Below the pieces are notes generated by a model. It had not been told where the DNA came from, ran no database searches, and saw only the letters and a list, made by a program, of their open reading frames with translations. 64,000 bases of DNA, taken from Bolinopsis microptera (Eukaryota > Ctenophora > Tentaculata > Lobata > Bolinopsidae). The stretch covers positions 818,501 to 882,500 of the forward strand of contig NC_087082.1 of assembly GCF_026151205.1 (NCBI RefSeq), read 5' to 3'. Below are positions 29,986 to 40,710 of this stretch, piece by piece. Each line of letters begins with the position of its first letter. The stretch's first letter is position 1. A program made the translations under genes and the position numbers.

Positions 29986-31117
29986 TTGGTTGCATGATGC
30001 TGCATTGCAGGGTGGTATTGTTTGAGCTTCATGCCGAGATCATGCGATGAATTTGATGACATGGGAATCATGCAGAGGTTCAGCTGGTATTGCTATCAAA
30101 TACCATAATTATTAAATACAACATTTTATGTTATGCTTACTAATTCACCTTTTCTTGGTTTATATCTTAACAAGGTGACTTTAGTGATAGCCTAAATATA
30201 TTCAGGCTTGAGTCCTTAAAAGTTTAATATCTATAATTCTTGTCATGATTTCATTTAGGCAAAACAGTCTTGATCGTGAATGATTGTCTGTAAACAAAAT
30301 GTGTGATATGAAAGCAAAAAGAAGTCTGTTAGTCTATTAACCACTCCATTTTTATGATGATATGGGATCCAGTACAAGACACCTTGCTGGGAGGAATATG
30401 TTCTCTAAAAACATTCAATTTGTTCACTAATGTTCCCTTGTTCTTAAAGGTGCTGCCCTGGCTTTATCACCTTCACCAGGCACCACTGTACCTTCTCTTC
30501 CCCCTCATTGCATAAAAATTTCAAAGCCATGTTAATTTTGAAAAAGTTTAAGTTTAAGTGACAAGATTAACCTGAAGGAAAATTAAATTGAAAGAGGTTA
30601 ATTTAACCTGTTTGGAAGTCAAGAGAGCAATAAAATTGATAATTTTGCTCCAAATTTTTTGCCTGCGGTCAGTATTCCTTCCAGTGATCATCTCCAAAGC
30701 AAAACTTTTTTGTTTGAAAAAGTTCGAGTGAAAAGATTAACATGAAGGAAATTTAACTTGAGAAAGAAATTTTACCTGTTTGAAAGTAACAGAGAGCAGG
30801 TTTGTGTGTTTGTCGCCTGTCTGGACTCTTGGAGATATGCTATCTGTGATATGCAATCATGGGCTATATTCTGAAGTTGCTAGGTGACAAGCCTATGATT
30901 CCAGATTATTTCACAAGATTATTGAACGCAACATGATATTTAATTCAATTTCGTTTTGAATTGTTCATGTTCGTTAATATTTGTCAATTACCTTGATATA
31001 AAACAATTTAACCTCAATTGATATATAAGTTTTGCTATATCATCTTGATTTTCTGTTCCAAATGCTACAATATTATTCTGTCATTGTACCAATTTTACCA
31101 CACCTAGGTAATTCAAC
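29986..31117 (+). promoter_or_regulatory. Upstream region of CAND1, no gene
   Basis: AT-rich. Two diverged copies of a segment of about 90 bp (30535-30630 and 30710-30800) share 'aaaagtt..agtg..aagattaac.tgaagga' and 'ttaacctgttt.gaagt'. An AG 13 bases before the CAND1 ATG (ccacacctag) could be a splice acceptor for a 5' UTR exon or a trans-spliced leader. No TATA element can be assigned. Confidence 0.4.
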
Positions 31118-34100
31118 ATGTCGTCTTCGTCGTACCACATCACCACTCTTCTTGAGAAGGTATGCTATATTTCGGTTACCAGGTTACCAGGTTACCAGGT
31201 TACCAGGTTACCAGGTTACCAGGTTACCAGGTTACCAGGTACCACATCACCACTCTTCTTGAGAAGGTATGCTATATTTCGGTTACCAGGTTACCAGGTT
31301 ACCAGGTACCAGGTTACCAGGTTACCAGGTTACCAGGTTACCAGGTACCACATCACCACTCTTCTTGAGAAGGTATGCTATATTTCGGTTACCAGGTACC
31401 AGGTTACCAGGTTACCAGGTTACCAGGTTACCAGGTTACCAGGTTACCAGGTTACCAGGTTACCAGGTACCACATCACCACTCTTCTTGAGAAGGTATGC
31501 TATATTTCGGTTACCAGGTTACCAGGTTACCAGGTTACCAGGTTACCAGGTTACCAGGTTACCAGGTACCACATCACCACTCTTCTTGAGAAGGTATGCT
31601 ATATTTTGTTTCTTGTAAAAGTTTGATTATACATGATTTTTAATTCAATAATGATCTTAGATCAGCAATAATATTTACTACATCTACGAGACGGTTCACG
31701 TAAAACTTTTAATTTTTGCTAATCGCAAGTTCACATAAAATCATGAGATAATGATGCCAATCAGTTACTCGTTTTATATTTCAACTGACTTACTTGACTT
31801 AAGGCGGGTGGTATTCCCGAGATCCATTGACAACAGTTCTCCACAGCTTTCTGTCCTCCATCAGTCTAGCTATCTCATCTACTGACTTCAGCCCAGTATC
31901 TGCTTTTAGGTTATCTAGTAGTGTTAAATGAGGTCGCCCCCTGTTAGTATGCCCATGACTCGGCTTCCAGAGGATCAGTTTGTTCAGTGTCAGCTCCGGA
32001 TGTCGGTGAGCATGACCTGCAAGTCTGAGCCTTCGTTGGGTTATCTTGGAGCTGACTTTGGGAAGATCACCGTACAGGCTGTGGTTGCTGACATGGTCTC
32101 GATATTGGTTGATGTTAAGGGCCATTCTTAACATTCGCGTATAGCAACCATCAACCATCTTCTCTAGCCTTTTCGTCATTGTCCAAGTCTCGGAACCGTA
32201 CAGTAGCACCGACTCCACTAGTGCTGTAAACACTCTGATCTTGATAGACTTTCTAAGCTTAGAATTCCAAAGCTTTTTGAGTGTGTGGCATGCTCCCCAT
32301 GCTCTTCCTTTCCTAACCCTGATATCACTCTCACTGTCTCTGATTCTAGAACCCAGATAAGTGAAGTCTTCCACATGCTCTATTGTACTGTTACCCAGGG
32401 ACTTGATGGTATCAGGGTTCTCGATGTTCTGAGTAATGAATTTGGTTTTCCCTTCATTCATTCTAAGTCCCACTGTAGCAGCAACCCTTTCTACCTCTAG
32501 CATCAGCGTCTCTGCCTCCTTTACAGTATCTGCTATCAGAGCAATGTCATCTGCAAAACCAGTGTCTGATATCTTCTCCGCCTTAACTCTCCTACTCCTA
32601 TAAGGCTTAATGGTAAATCCTATTTCAGGGTGCTTGCTTAAGGCTTGTCTCATGCAATAGTCAAGGGCTATAATGAACAAGTATGGTGCTAACGTATCCC
32701 CTTGAAGAACTCCTGCCAGGATATCAAATAGCTCAGTATCCCCATCAGGTGTAATAACTTTGCCCTTTGTGTTTACATAGAGTAGATTAATGATATCCAC
32801 AATACTGTCTGGTATCCCATAGGCCTTTAGTATTTGCATCAAAATTCCCCGGTGAAGTGAATCAAAGGCCTTCTTAAAATCAACAAACACCATAGCTGCC
32901 GGTAGGTTTCTCTGTCTAGCCCCCTCTAGTATCCTTCTGAGTGCCAAGATATGACTAGTAGTGGACCGTCCTTCCCGAAAACCATTCTGAGTGTCCCTAA
33001 GTACCCCTTCTATGGCCGGCTGGATCCTATTAAGCACCATTCTATTAAGAGTCTTTGCTACAAGTGAAGTCAAAGATATCCCCCTCCAGTTTCCAGGGTT
33101 TGTCAAGTCTCCCTTTTTGGGGACCGGAATGATGTTGCTTATCCTCCACTGATCTGGCGCAATACCATCTGTCAGGGCTTTGTTGCAGAAGGACAACACG
33201 ATTTCATCCAGATCGCATCTTTTGAGGACTTCAGGTGGTATACCGTCATCACCTGGTGCTTTACCTTCTTTAATCCTGAGTTTAGCAGCTTTGAGCTCCT
33301 CTAGAGTAAAAGGTTCTGTACTGATGTTGAGTCCTTCAAATTGAGTCTCGATCCTAGGATGTTCGTTTTCCACATCAGGTGTACTCCCTAAAAGATTCGT
33401 GAAATGCCTAAGCCAATTTTCCTTCCTCTCTTCGGCTCCGTTGCCCCTTATTTGAGTTGCCCCCTTGGCCTTCCTACCAGTAATCTCATTTATGACATTC
33501 CAACTTTCTTTATTTTTGCATCTGTCTACAGCCATTTCGACCCTTTTAACCTTGGCAACTAGATCTTCCTCAAAGATGTCCTGGTACACCTGATCCAGTT
33601 CAGTTTTAAGTACGTTAACAGAGAGTCGACTGTCTTCACTAGGATCCCGGTGATAGACAGTCTCTGCTTGCTGCAACGCTGTACGCACGTTTTGAACTCG
33701 CTGATCACCCGCGAAACCGTCACGTCTCTTCTTTTCTCTCTTCGGCAGTATGGCTTTGTTGGTATCAGCAATCGCATCAACAAAATGCCCATACAGTTCC
33801 GTAACCTCACTTTCATCAGTTTGCTCGCATAAAGCAGAGTACCGATTCTTGACTTCTACTGCATATCTCTTCTGTAGGTCTTCATCCGATTTTAGTACTC
33901 CCCAATTATACCAGTCCTTGCCAAAATGTGTTTGTCAAAAGTTCAAATCTTGCTTCAGATGGGTGACGCTGACAAAGACTTTCGATACATGGCACTCACT
34001 GATCTAATGAGTGAGCTTCAGAAAGAGAGTCTATCACTTGACAGTGATACTGAAGAAAAGGTATTAATTGGGTTTTAAATAGATTCGTTATGCAATATAC

Positions 34101-37100
34101 AATAATATTAGCTTTCTTTCTGCTGCTCTTTTAAAATTAAAAATTGAGTATATAATGCTCATAATGCATTCTATATGAACTTCCAATATTTATTGCCAGT
34201 CCACAACTTTTATTCAATTATATAATGGGGAGGTGGTTTGTTTTGACAATGTGGCTGAAATTTAATTTGTTGATAGTTTCAGCTGAATGATTTATTGCTG
34301 CAACGTACCAAAACAAATATCCACAACCTCTACCCATATGTCTGAAAACTAGACTAAACACAGTTTATCCACTAAAGAAAACGTACAAATTTCAGATATG
34401 TGAGCGTCTCCTTGTGCTGTTAGGAGACAAGAACGGTGAAGTCCAGAACTTAGCGGTGAAGTGTCTGGGACCGCTGGTGGGCAAGGTGAAAGGGAACAGG
34501 GTGGAGAACATTGTGGATGTGCTGGGGAACAACATGCTGAGTCAGAGCGAACAACTCAGAGGCATTTCAACTATGGGTAAGTATTGACTGGGTAATTTTG
34601 ATGTGCATTTTGTCCCTAAAAATTCCACATGATTGATATGTGAGAAGATTAATTACAAAAATGCACGGTTTTCACGGTTTTCAAGAGCTGGTATTAAAAA
34701 TGCTGGTATTTTGAAGTACGGTATCTCCGTGTTTAGAGTATGTCACGAAAAATTAAAATTATCTGATCACTGATATCATAGAAAGTAGGAAATGAGAATT
34801 ATAATTTACAATACAACATAATATGCCGTCATGTCTTGTGTGGGTAGAATTTAAAATATGCGACTACAAAGTTATAAAATGCTCAGCTTATCAGAGATGA
34901 TCAGATAATAATATTGTACTTTGATCAGTTAACATATTATGTACAAGCAGCTAACTGTAACGTGTTTTCTCCAACGAAACAATTTAAGTTTCCAGAATCG
35001 TAATTTAAGAAGCCCGCACTTATGAGGATCAATACAATCGTGTTACAAATTAATATATAAATAGAAGTGTAAGAGTAGATTGTAATGTAGCTTGGTCATC
35101 TCACGTTATTATCCTAATTGGTAATTATGTACATGCATAATACTTAATTAAGTAATTATGTACTTACATTAACATTGTTACTTAGCTACTACACGTGTAC
35201 TCGATCTATTATTAATTACATTATTTAAATGTGAACATTCAAACTCGAGATCTGAAACGTTAACTTTATGATTGGTGTGGGTGCTGAAACGTTAACTTTA
35301 TGATTGGTGTGGGTGCTGAAACGTTAATTTTATGATTAATGTGGGTGCTGGAACGTTAACTTTATGATTGGTGTGGGTGCTGGAACGTTAACTTTATGAT
35401 TAATGTGGGTGATGATACGTTTACTTTATGATTGGTGTGGGTGCTGGAACGTTTACTTTATGATTGGTGTGGGTGCTGGAACGTTAACTTTATGATTGAT
35501 GTGGGTGCCGAGCTCATTCGTTTGGAGAATGTTAAACATTTCCATCTTTACTACAGCCGGAAAAAGCAGCCACTTAAACAAAGAATTTACAATACAATTA
35601 CATTTAAAACTTGCAATTTGAGTTCCAGTTTTTCGTTGCTGTGGAGATTCAGCTTCTATTTTTTCTACCATATAATCTGAGTTGGATAACCAGATTAAAT
35701 TAGACGGTATTGATTTATCCCAATCTGAGTTGGATAACCAGATTATATTAGACGGTATTGATATTTGGGCCTCACCTCAGGTCTGATGATGGTGATCAGT
35801 GAGCTACACAGCTCGTCCCTTGCAGCTCCTGTCAGTAGGCGGATATGTAGCAAACTCACTACTGCTCTTACCTACCCCAAATTAGAGGTTAGTAATAGTA
35901 ATTAGTTAATATATTATCTTATTTTCAAGTGTTTATCTTATTTTGTAATATATTCGGATTTTAGTAATCATCTTTTTATTTTAGTAATAATTCTTAATGA
36001 TTTTAGTTTACTTATTTAGTAGTAATCTGATTATGGCATTGGATAAAATCAATAGATAGGTTTAGAGTTATAAATATCTCCGGGATTTCGACGCGGGATC
36101 ATATTATCACTCAGCCCGGCCCGCTGTTAGATAAACATCTCAAGGTGATATCATCCCGCCCCGGAAATTTGTATAAACCCGGCCCGCTTTTTAGTCGTAA
36201 CTGATGTTTATCATTCAATTCTCCGACTTACAATAATCAATGATACTGCTGATTAGAACTCGATAATAGTAGAACAGTTAGACGCGCGATCACGTGGGCG
36301 CGTCACGTGCGTACCACGTGCCACCAATAGCATACGCCGAGTCTATACCACGTGACACGAAAGCGCACCACGTGATATGAAACATCGTAACCGTCCACTT
36401 CTTTTACACGCAAATTCCTGGGAACGTTGCCAAAGCAGCTAATTCTTGGAATTTCTCCAACGCGTGGCGTGAGAAGTTGGCGACTAGCCAGCTACCCTTG
36501 TCCGTGCCCTAAAAATAGTATTGTTTTGCTTGCTCTCCTTCCAGCTCTTGTTCCTGCTAACGTTCAAGCTATTGCTCCACTATGACAGATCGGTTTGACA
36601 TTTCTTCTAAAGTATAAATCCCTTGTCGAAATCGCCGGAGATAATTATAATCCATAAACACTTCACGCTCAGGGCTAAATAAATGTAATCCCTCAGCTGG
36701 CGCTTCGGGATTACATATTAACACAAAACTCGTGCGCTGCGCACACTCGTATGTGTTTATCAGATCATCCCGCTAGCGCGGGATGATCTGTTATATAAAC
36801 CCTTTGCGTGGCGGGTTTATGTTATTGTAGATCATTACTGTAAATTACTTCATTTTCTGCTCTCCAGGTACAGATCCAGCTAGAAAGTCTGGACATCATG
36901 AGTGAAGTGCTGCACAAGTTTGGCAGTCTAGTCCAGTCACAGCACGACAAGGTTCAGGCGGCTCTACTCCCACTACTTGCTAATAACCGCGTTGCTGTAA
37001 GGAAGAGAACCAGCGTAGCTATAGGTTAGAGTAGCTAATGTTAGGGTTTATTAGTTGCAGGGACTTTGGGTTAAATTAAACCCCAATTAAACCCCAATTA

Positions 37101-40100
37101 AACGTTAATGATAGTGTTCTCACTTTGTTTTTCTTTCAATTTGTTTTGTTGAGGATACTAGTTTCAGGTATCACAGCTGAAACTTTCTAATCTTGAAGTT
37201 AGTGATTGCACAATAATAAACTGTGCAGGGTATTTAGTACAGAACATCAGCAATTCCCTGTTTGAAGAGCTGATAAAGCATGTGATGGATAACCTTGTTA
37301 ACCCTACTAAAGTCCTTCAGAGCTACATCACCTGTATCAACGTCATCAGGTACTTCTTCTTACCGCTCTAGAGTTTTAGAGTTTTAATGTTTCTAGCAAT
37401 ATCCTGTATCAACGTCATCAGGTACTTCTTGTTTACGTCATCAGGTACTTGCTGTTACGGCTATAGAGTTTTAGAGTTGTAATGTTTCTAGCAATATGCA
37501 TTTTGTCTTTAAGTCCAAACATTAGCCGCAGTTTTGGGTTTGTTTATCAACGATTTATTATCATTTCAAGTGAAAACTGTAAATTCCATAGTGAATATAG
37601 CGTTATTTCAATAACAACCATACTCTTAGTCGACATGCTGGGCACAGGTTTGGCAACAAACTAAAGATAATAGTTCCTAAAGTAGCAGAGTTTGCTCATT
37701 CTGCAGGAGAGAATGATGACCTGAGGGAGTCTGCCATTCAGGTAAGCAGATAATTGTACAATGTACAATGTACAATGTACAATGTACACTGTACAATGTA
37801 CACTTTACAATGTACAATGTACAATATACAATGTACAGTGTACACTTTACAATGTACAATGTACACTTTACAATGTGCAATGTGCAATGTTCAGCACAGT
37901 TAATAGGTATACAATTTAAAAAAAACCGAAGCAGTCAGTTTGTCAGCTAACATTTCGTTTGTCAATTGCATGTTCTGGTTATTCATCAAATTTACATAAT
38001 ATTACACACAAATATGTAACGAATACTTGTTCAGGTTCTGGAGTCGTGTGTACTATGGTGTCCCGGAGAAATGCAGGAGTTTACCGCTCAGATAGTAGAC
38101 ATCTCCCTTACTTACATCACTTACGATCCTAACTATAACTACGACAGTGAGGATGAAGAGGATGAGGAGTATCTGTACGTTTTGAAATATTTCCTTGTGT
38201 TTTCTTTGGGCTAACACCACAATTATAATCAATAAATAATTGTGTTTTTATTGTGTTGTTTGAGGAATAATGCTATTTCTAAGTGATGCCTAGCCTCGAG
38301 GGTATTACAAACAGTTTGTGTACATTAGTTATACATGGTCTTCATTGACGAATGAGACGTAACCTTACAAGTTTTCAAGGTTTAAACTGACTAAATCAGG
38401 TTAAAATATTCACATCCCATACATTCACTCAATAAATGTATTTATTTGTAGTTGTGAAACTAGTTTAAAATAAGCTAGTAGTCGTCAGTATTACCTTATT
38501 ACATGTATTATACATTATACTGATATACTCAGGGATGACGAGGACGACTACAGTGATGACGAAGACATGAGTTGGAAAGTTAGAAGATCTTGTGCGAAGT
38601 GCCTCTCTGCTATTGTCCAGGTTATTTATATTTCGTGTTTGAAAAGTTATTCTGTTTTGAAGTTTCAGCAACAAATACAGCAAGATTTAAATGAACACTA
38701 CTACTCAGTACTCACCTCATTCAATACACCCACAAAATAACAATATAACCAGTATAACTGCAGTCTAACATTCAATACAACAAACAAGATACAAGGGCAG
38801 ATCACAGCTTGGTAACTGCTTGGGCGGCGATCGTGTTACCACTACACCACCCGGCCTCATTCAATACACCCACAAAATAACAATATAACCAGTACAACTG
38901 CAGGCCCGTCCCGAGCTGCTATGTGATATCTACACCCGCATATCCCCTGTCCTGATATCCCGTTTTAAGGAGCGGGAGAAGAGTGTCAGACTGGACATTT
39001 TCAACACTTACTCCTGTATCCTCCGTCAAACTGCTGCCAGTAAACACGATATTGCCCCTGAGGACGAGATGCAGGATGTCACGTGAGTGCAAGTGGGGGG
39101 CCGGGGGGTGTAATTAGCTGATTAGTGTTTTGTAATGCTCCGAAATTATAACGAATTAAATTTAGTGATCTGTCGATCATGATGTGGTTGTTAGAAATAA
39201 CTTCTGATCATTTACAATTTTGTTTTATAAACTGAACCTGAATGTCTAGTACTTACAATCTATTTTGTATCTACAATTTACACACCCGTCCACCCGTTCA
39301 GGCCGCTAGCCCAGCTGGCAACACAAGTAGATGCCATTGTACGTGGTCTAGAGAAACAGTTGTACGACAAGAACGACAAAACACGACAGAGTTGTTTCTC
39401 CTTGTTGGGCGAGCTGGTTACTGTACTGCCTGGCTGTCTTACCTCTTATGTGGATATTCTTCTGCCTGCTGTTCACAAGTCTCTTAGGTATTATACTAGG
39501 GGTAACTGGGTGTTGTATACTTTAATACTTTCAACACTACTATATAACAAATAATTTGAGGAAACGATATAACAGAGTCGATATATTTTAATGTTGCCAT
39601 GGGGTGGCAAGTCCCCATACATCGTGGTCCAGTAGTTTCATTGCGTCCTAATATTAGTGATACTACTACACTTTATACAGTGACTGATTAACTGATTAAG
39701 CATTGTTATCTGAACAAAACAATAAACTGCTATAATATATTATCCTTTCCACCAGTACAAAAGGAGCAAGTTGTTACATAAAGATAAGCTCTCTGTCCTT
39801 CCTCCGCACACTTCTCACTCATCACTCTCCTGAAGTGTTCCAGTCTAACCTCCCTGATACACTCTCCTGTGTTATTGGTGCTGTTCAGGACACTTTTTAC
39901 AAGGTATCATTATTTTCACACAGTATAATTAGATGGTGGGACCAACTAATGTTTTGCTTCATTTTTTATATAATTATATATAATATGCATTCTTTTCAGA
40001 ACTCATTTTTGCAATGGACATCATTTGTTTATCGATATAATAAGATGATCATACAATTCTTGTAATTCTTGTTACTCCTGTAACTCTTGTAACTCTTGTT

Positions 40101-40710
40101 ACTCTTGTAACTATTGTTACTCTTGTAACTCTTGTAACTCTTGTAACCCTTGTATAAACTGATGATTCCACCATTAATTCCACAGGTCATATCGGAAGCT
40201 CTGCTGGTAAGCGAACAGCTAGTATTTGTAATCAGACCCCCTAACAGTAATAATCCGCAAGTATCAGAGCTATGTACCGCTATTTTCAATGCCACCTTGT
40301 ACAGATTGAAGGAGGCTGATTTAGATCAAGAGGTCAAGGAAAGGGCTATAACTTGCATGTAAGTACTGTTCATGAAAAATAACAGAAAAAATAACAAGAA
40401 AGCTTTATCAATATGTTTATCATTTTGATGACGATTGTGATTAATTAATATGATGAAATCTGATTAAGACATAAAGATGATCATATCTAATCATTATATA
40501 CATTAATCAGTATATACTTGTGATTCTCTATATATTGGTATATCGTTTGTCTCCATGTTAAAGTAAATCGTCTTGCAGGGGACATTTGTTGGCGAATATG
40601 GCAGATTTACTGCAGTCGCAACTAGCAATAGCTTTGCCGCTGTTTTTGGACAGACTGAGAAACGAAATTACAAGACTCACGACCGTGAAAGCTCTTAGTG
40701 TCATCGCCAA
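31118..40710 (+). CDS. CAND1: CAND1, exons 1-14 (N-terminal half)
   Basis: Cullin-associated NEDD8-dissociated protein 1 wraps around cullin-RBX1 and exchanges SCF substrate receptors. Exons: 31118-31159, 33959-34060, 34396-34576, 35781-35887, 36868-37024, 37229-37349, 37648-37741, 38035-38174, 38533-38620, 38904-39082, 39302-39487, 39756-39903, 40186-40358, 40579-40710. All introns are GT-AG, phases agree, and about 616 codons result, roughly half of animal CAND1 (about 1,230). Diagnostic stretches are [46 protein letters not shown] followed by an acidic loop, [28 protein letters not shown] and [15 protein letters not shown]. It is a HEAT-repeat protein. The next exon was not found up to 64 kb. 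Intron 1 carries LINE-4 in antisense. Confidence 0.95.
31132..31610 (+). repeat. Minisatellite that repeats the end of CAND1 exon 1 with its splice donor
   Basis: The segment 'gtaccacatcaccactcttc...gagaag|gtatgctatatttcgg' starts at 31132 (the real exon), 31239, 31345, 31467 and 31566. The copies are separated by runs of an 8-base unit, gttaccag. Each copy keeps a gt donor (31160, 31267, 31373, 31495, 31594). The reading frame of the CAND1 ATG stays open to 31618. Confidence 0.9.
31790..33926 (-). mobile_element. LINE-4: RTE-like LINE, 5'-truncated, antisense in CAND1 intron 1
   Basis: Only the connector, RT and C-terminal domain remain; the endonuclease is missing. It begins at about 33926 with [22 protein letters not shown], a conserved pre-RT block of RTE-like proteins, and ends just after the stop at 31799 with a short tail 'taagtcaagtaagtcagttg'. 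Confidence 0.8.
31799..33926 (-). pseudogene. LINE-4 reverse transcriptase (truncated, one frameshift)
   Basis: 629 codons are open from about 33688. The upstream part to 33926 is in another frame, so at least one indel lies near 33690-33740. RT motifs: [60 protein letters not shown] and [12 protein letters not shown] (catalytic Asp pair). The C-terminus has [11 protein letters not shown] and [11 protein letters not shown], typical for the RTE/BovB side of LINEs. No ATG opens the frame. Confidence 0.82.
34577..35250. other. CAND1 intron 3, unique part
   Basis: AT-rich intronic sequence without a recognised feature. A short 'tattaagtaattatgtac' motif is repeated near 35120-35165. Confidence 0.5.
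35251..35510. repeat. 32-bp minisatellite in CAND1 intron 3
   Basis: About eight copies of a unit built on gaaacgttaactttatgatt and ggtgtgggtgct, with small changes. Confidence 0.85.
35676..35764. repeat. Two-copy tandem repeat before CAND1 exon 4
   Basis: 'atctgagttggataaccaga' and the following 'tagacggtattgat' occur twice, about 48 bases apart, just upstream of the exon 4 acceptor. Confidence 0.8.
36040..36840. repeat. Hairpin- and CACGTG-rich block in CAND1 intron 4
   Basis: Five CACGTG sites lie at 36291, 36304, 36314, 36349 and 36369. Hairpins include cagatcatcccgc/gcgggatgatctg (36761-36790, 13-bp stem), tgtaatccc/gggattaca (about 36686-36717), ataaaccc/gggtttat (about 36796-36821) and gtgcgc/gcgcac (36732-36744). 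This resembles the block at 3.4-4.4 kb, which also has CACGTGATA strings. A DNA element or an intronic enhancer are both possible. Confidence 0.6.
37337..37500 (+). repeat. Duplication of the CAND1 exon 6 donor region
   Basis: The end of exon 6 with its donor (gtatcaacgtcatcag|gtacttctt) recurs at about 37406-37430. A shorter copy (acgtcatcag|gtacttg) follows at 37435-37450. 'agagttttagagtt.taatgtttctagcaatat' is also doubled. The decoy donors would lead to a stop soon after 37349. Confidence 0.85.
37754..37893. repeat. 8-bp minisatellite (acaatgta) in CAND1 intron 7
   Basis: Tandem units of acaatgta with actttaca and actgtaca variants. TGTACA palindromes make both strands similar. Confidence 0.85.
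38715..38903. repeat. Duplicated acceptor region of CAND1 exon 10 around a tRNA-like insert
   Basis: A 49-base segment beginning cctcattcaatacaccc and ending aactgcag stands at 38715-38763 and at 38855-38903, with one mismatch. The second copy supplies the real acceptor. Between them, on the minus strand, 'ggtggtgtagtggtaacac' looks like a tRNA A box, so a short tRNA-derived SINE fragment may be present. No good B box is seen. Confidence 0.6.
40055..40150. repeat. 9-bp minisatellite (cttgtaact) in CAND1 intron 12
   Basis: About ten units of cttgtaact/cttgttact run almost up to the polypyrimidine tract of exon 13. Confidence 0.8.

Noticed and set aside
31132-31610. Direct repeats that might be a CRISPR array
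   Set aside because: The spacing segments are themselves repeats of one 8-base unit and the repeat is a eukaryotic exon end; there are no unique spacers.
31162-31626. Overlapping frames with repeated YQVTRLPG peptides
   Set aside because: They are alternate frames of the exon-1 minisatellite, not separate genes.
37677-37950. Frames of YIVKCTLY / MYNVQCTL repeats
   Set aside because: They are translations of the acaatgta minisatellite in intron 7.
38795-38855. Functional tRNA gene on the minus strand
   Set aside because: An A-box-like string is present, but no proper B box or cloverleaf could be built.
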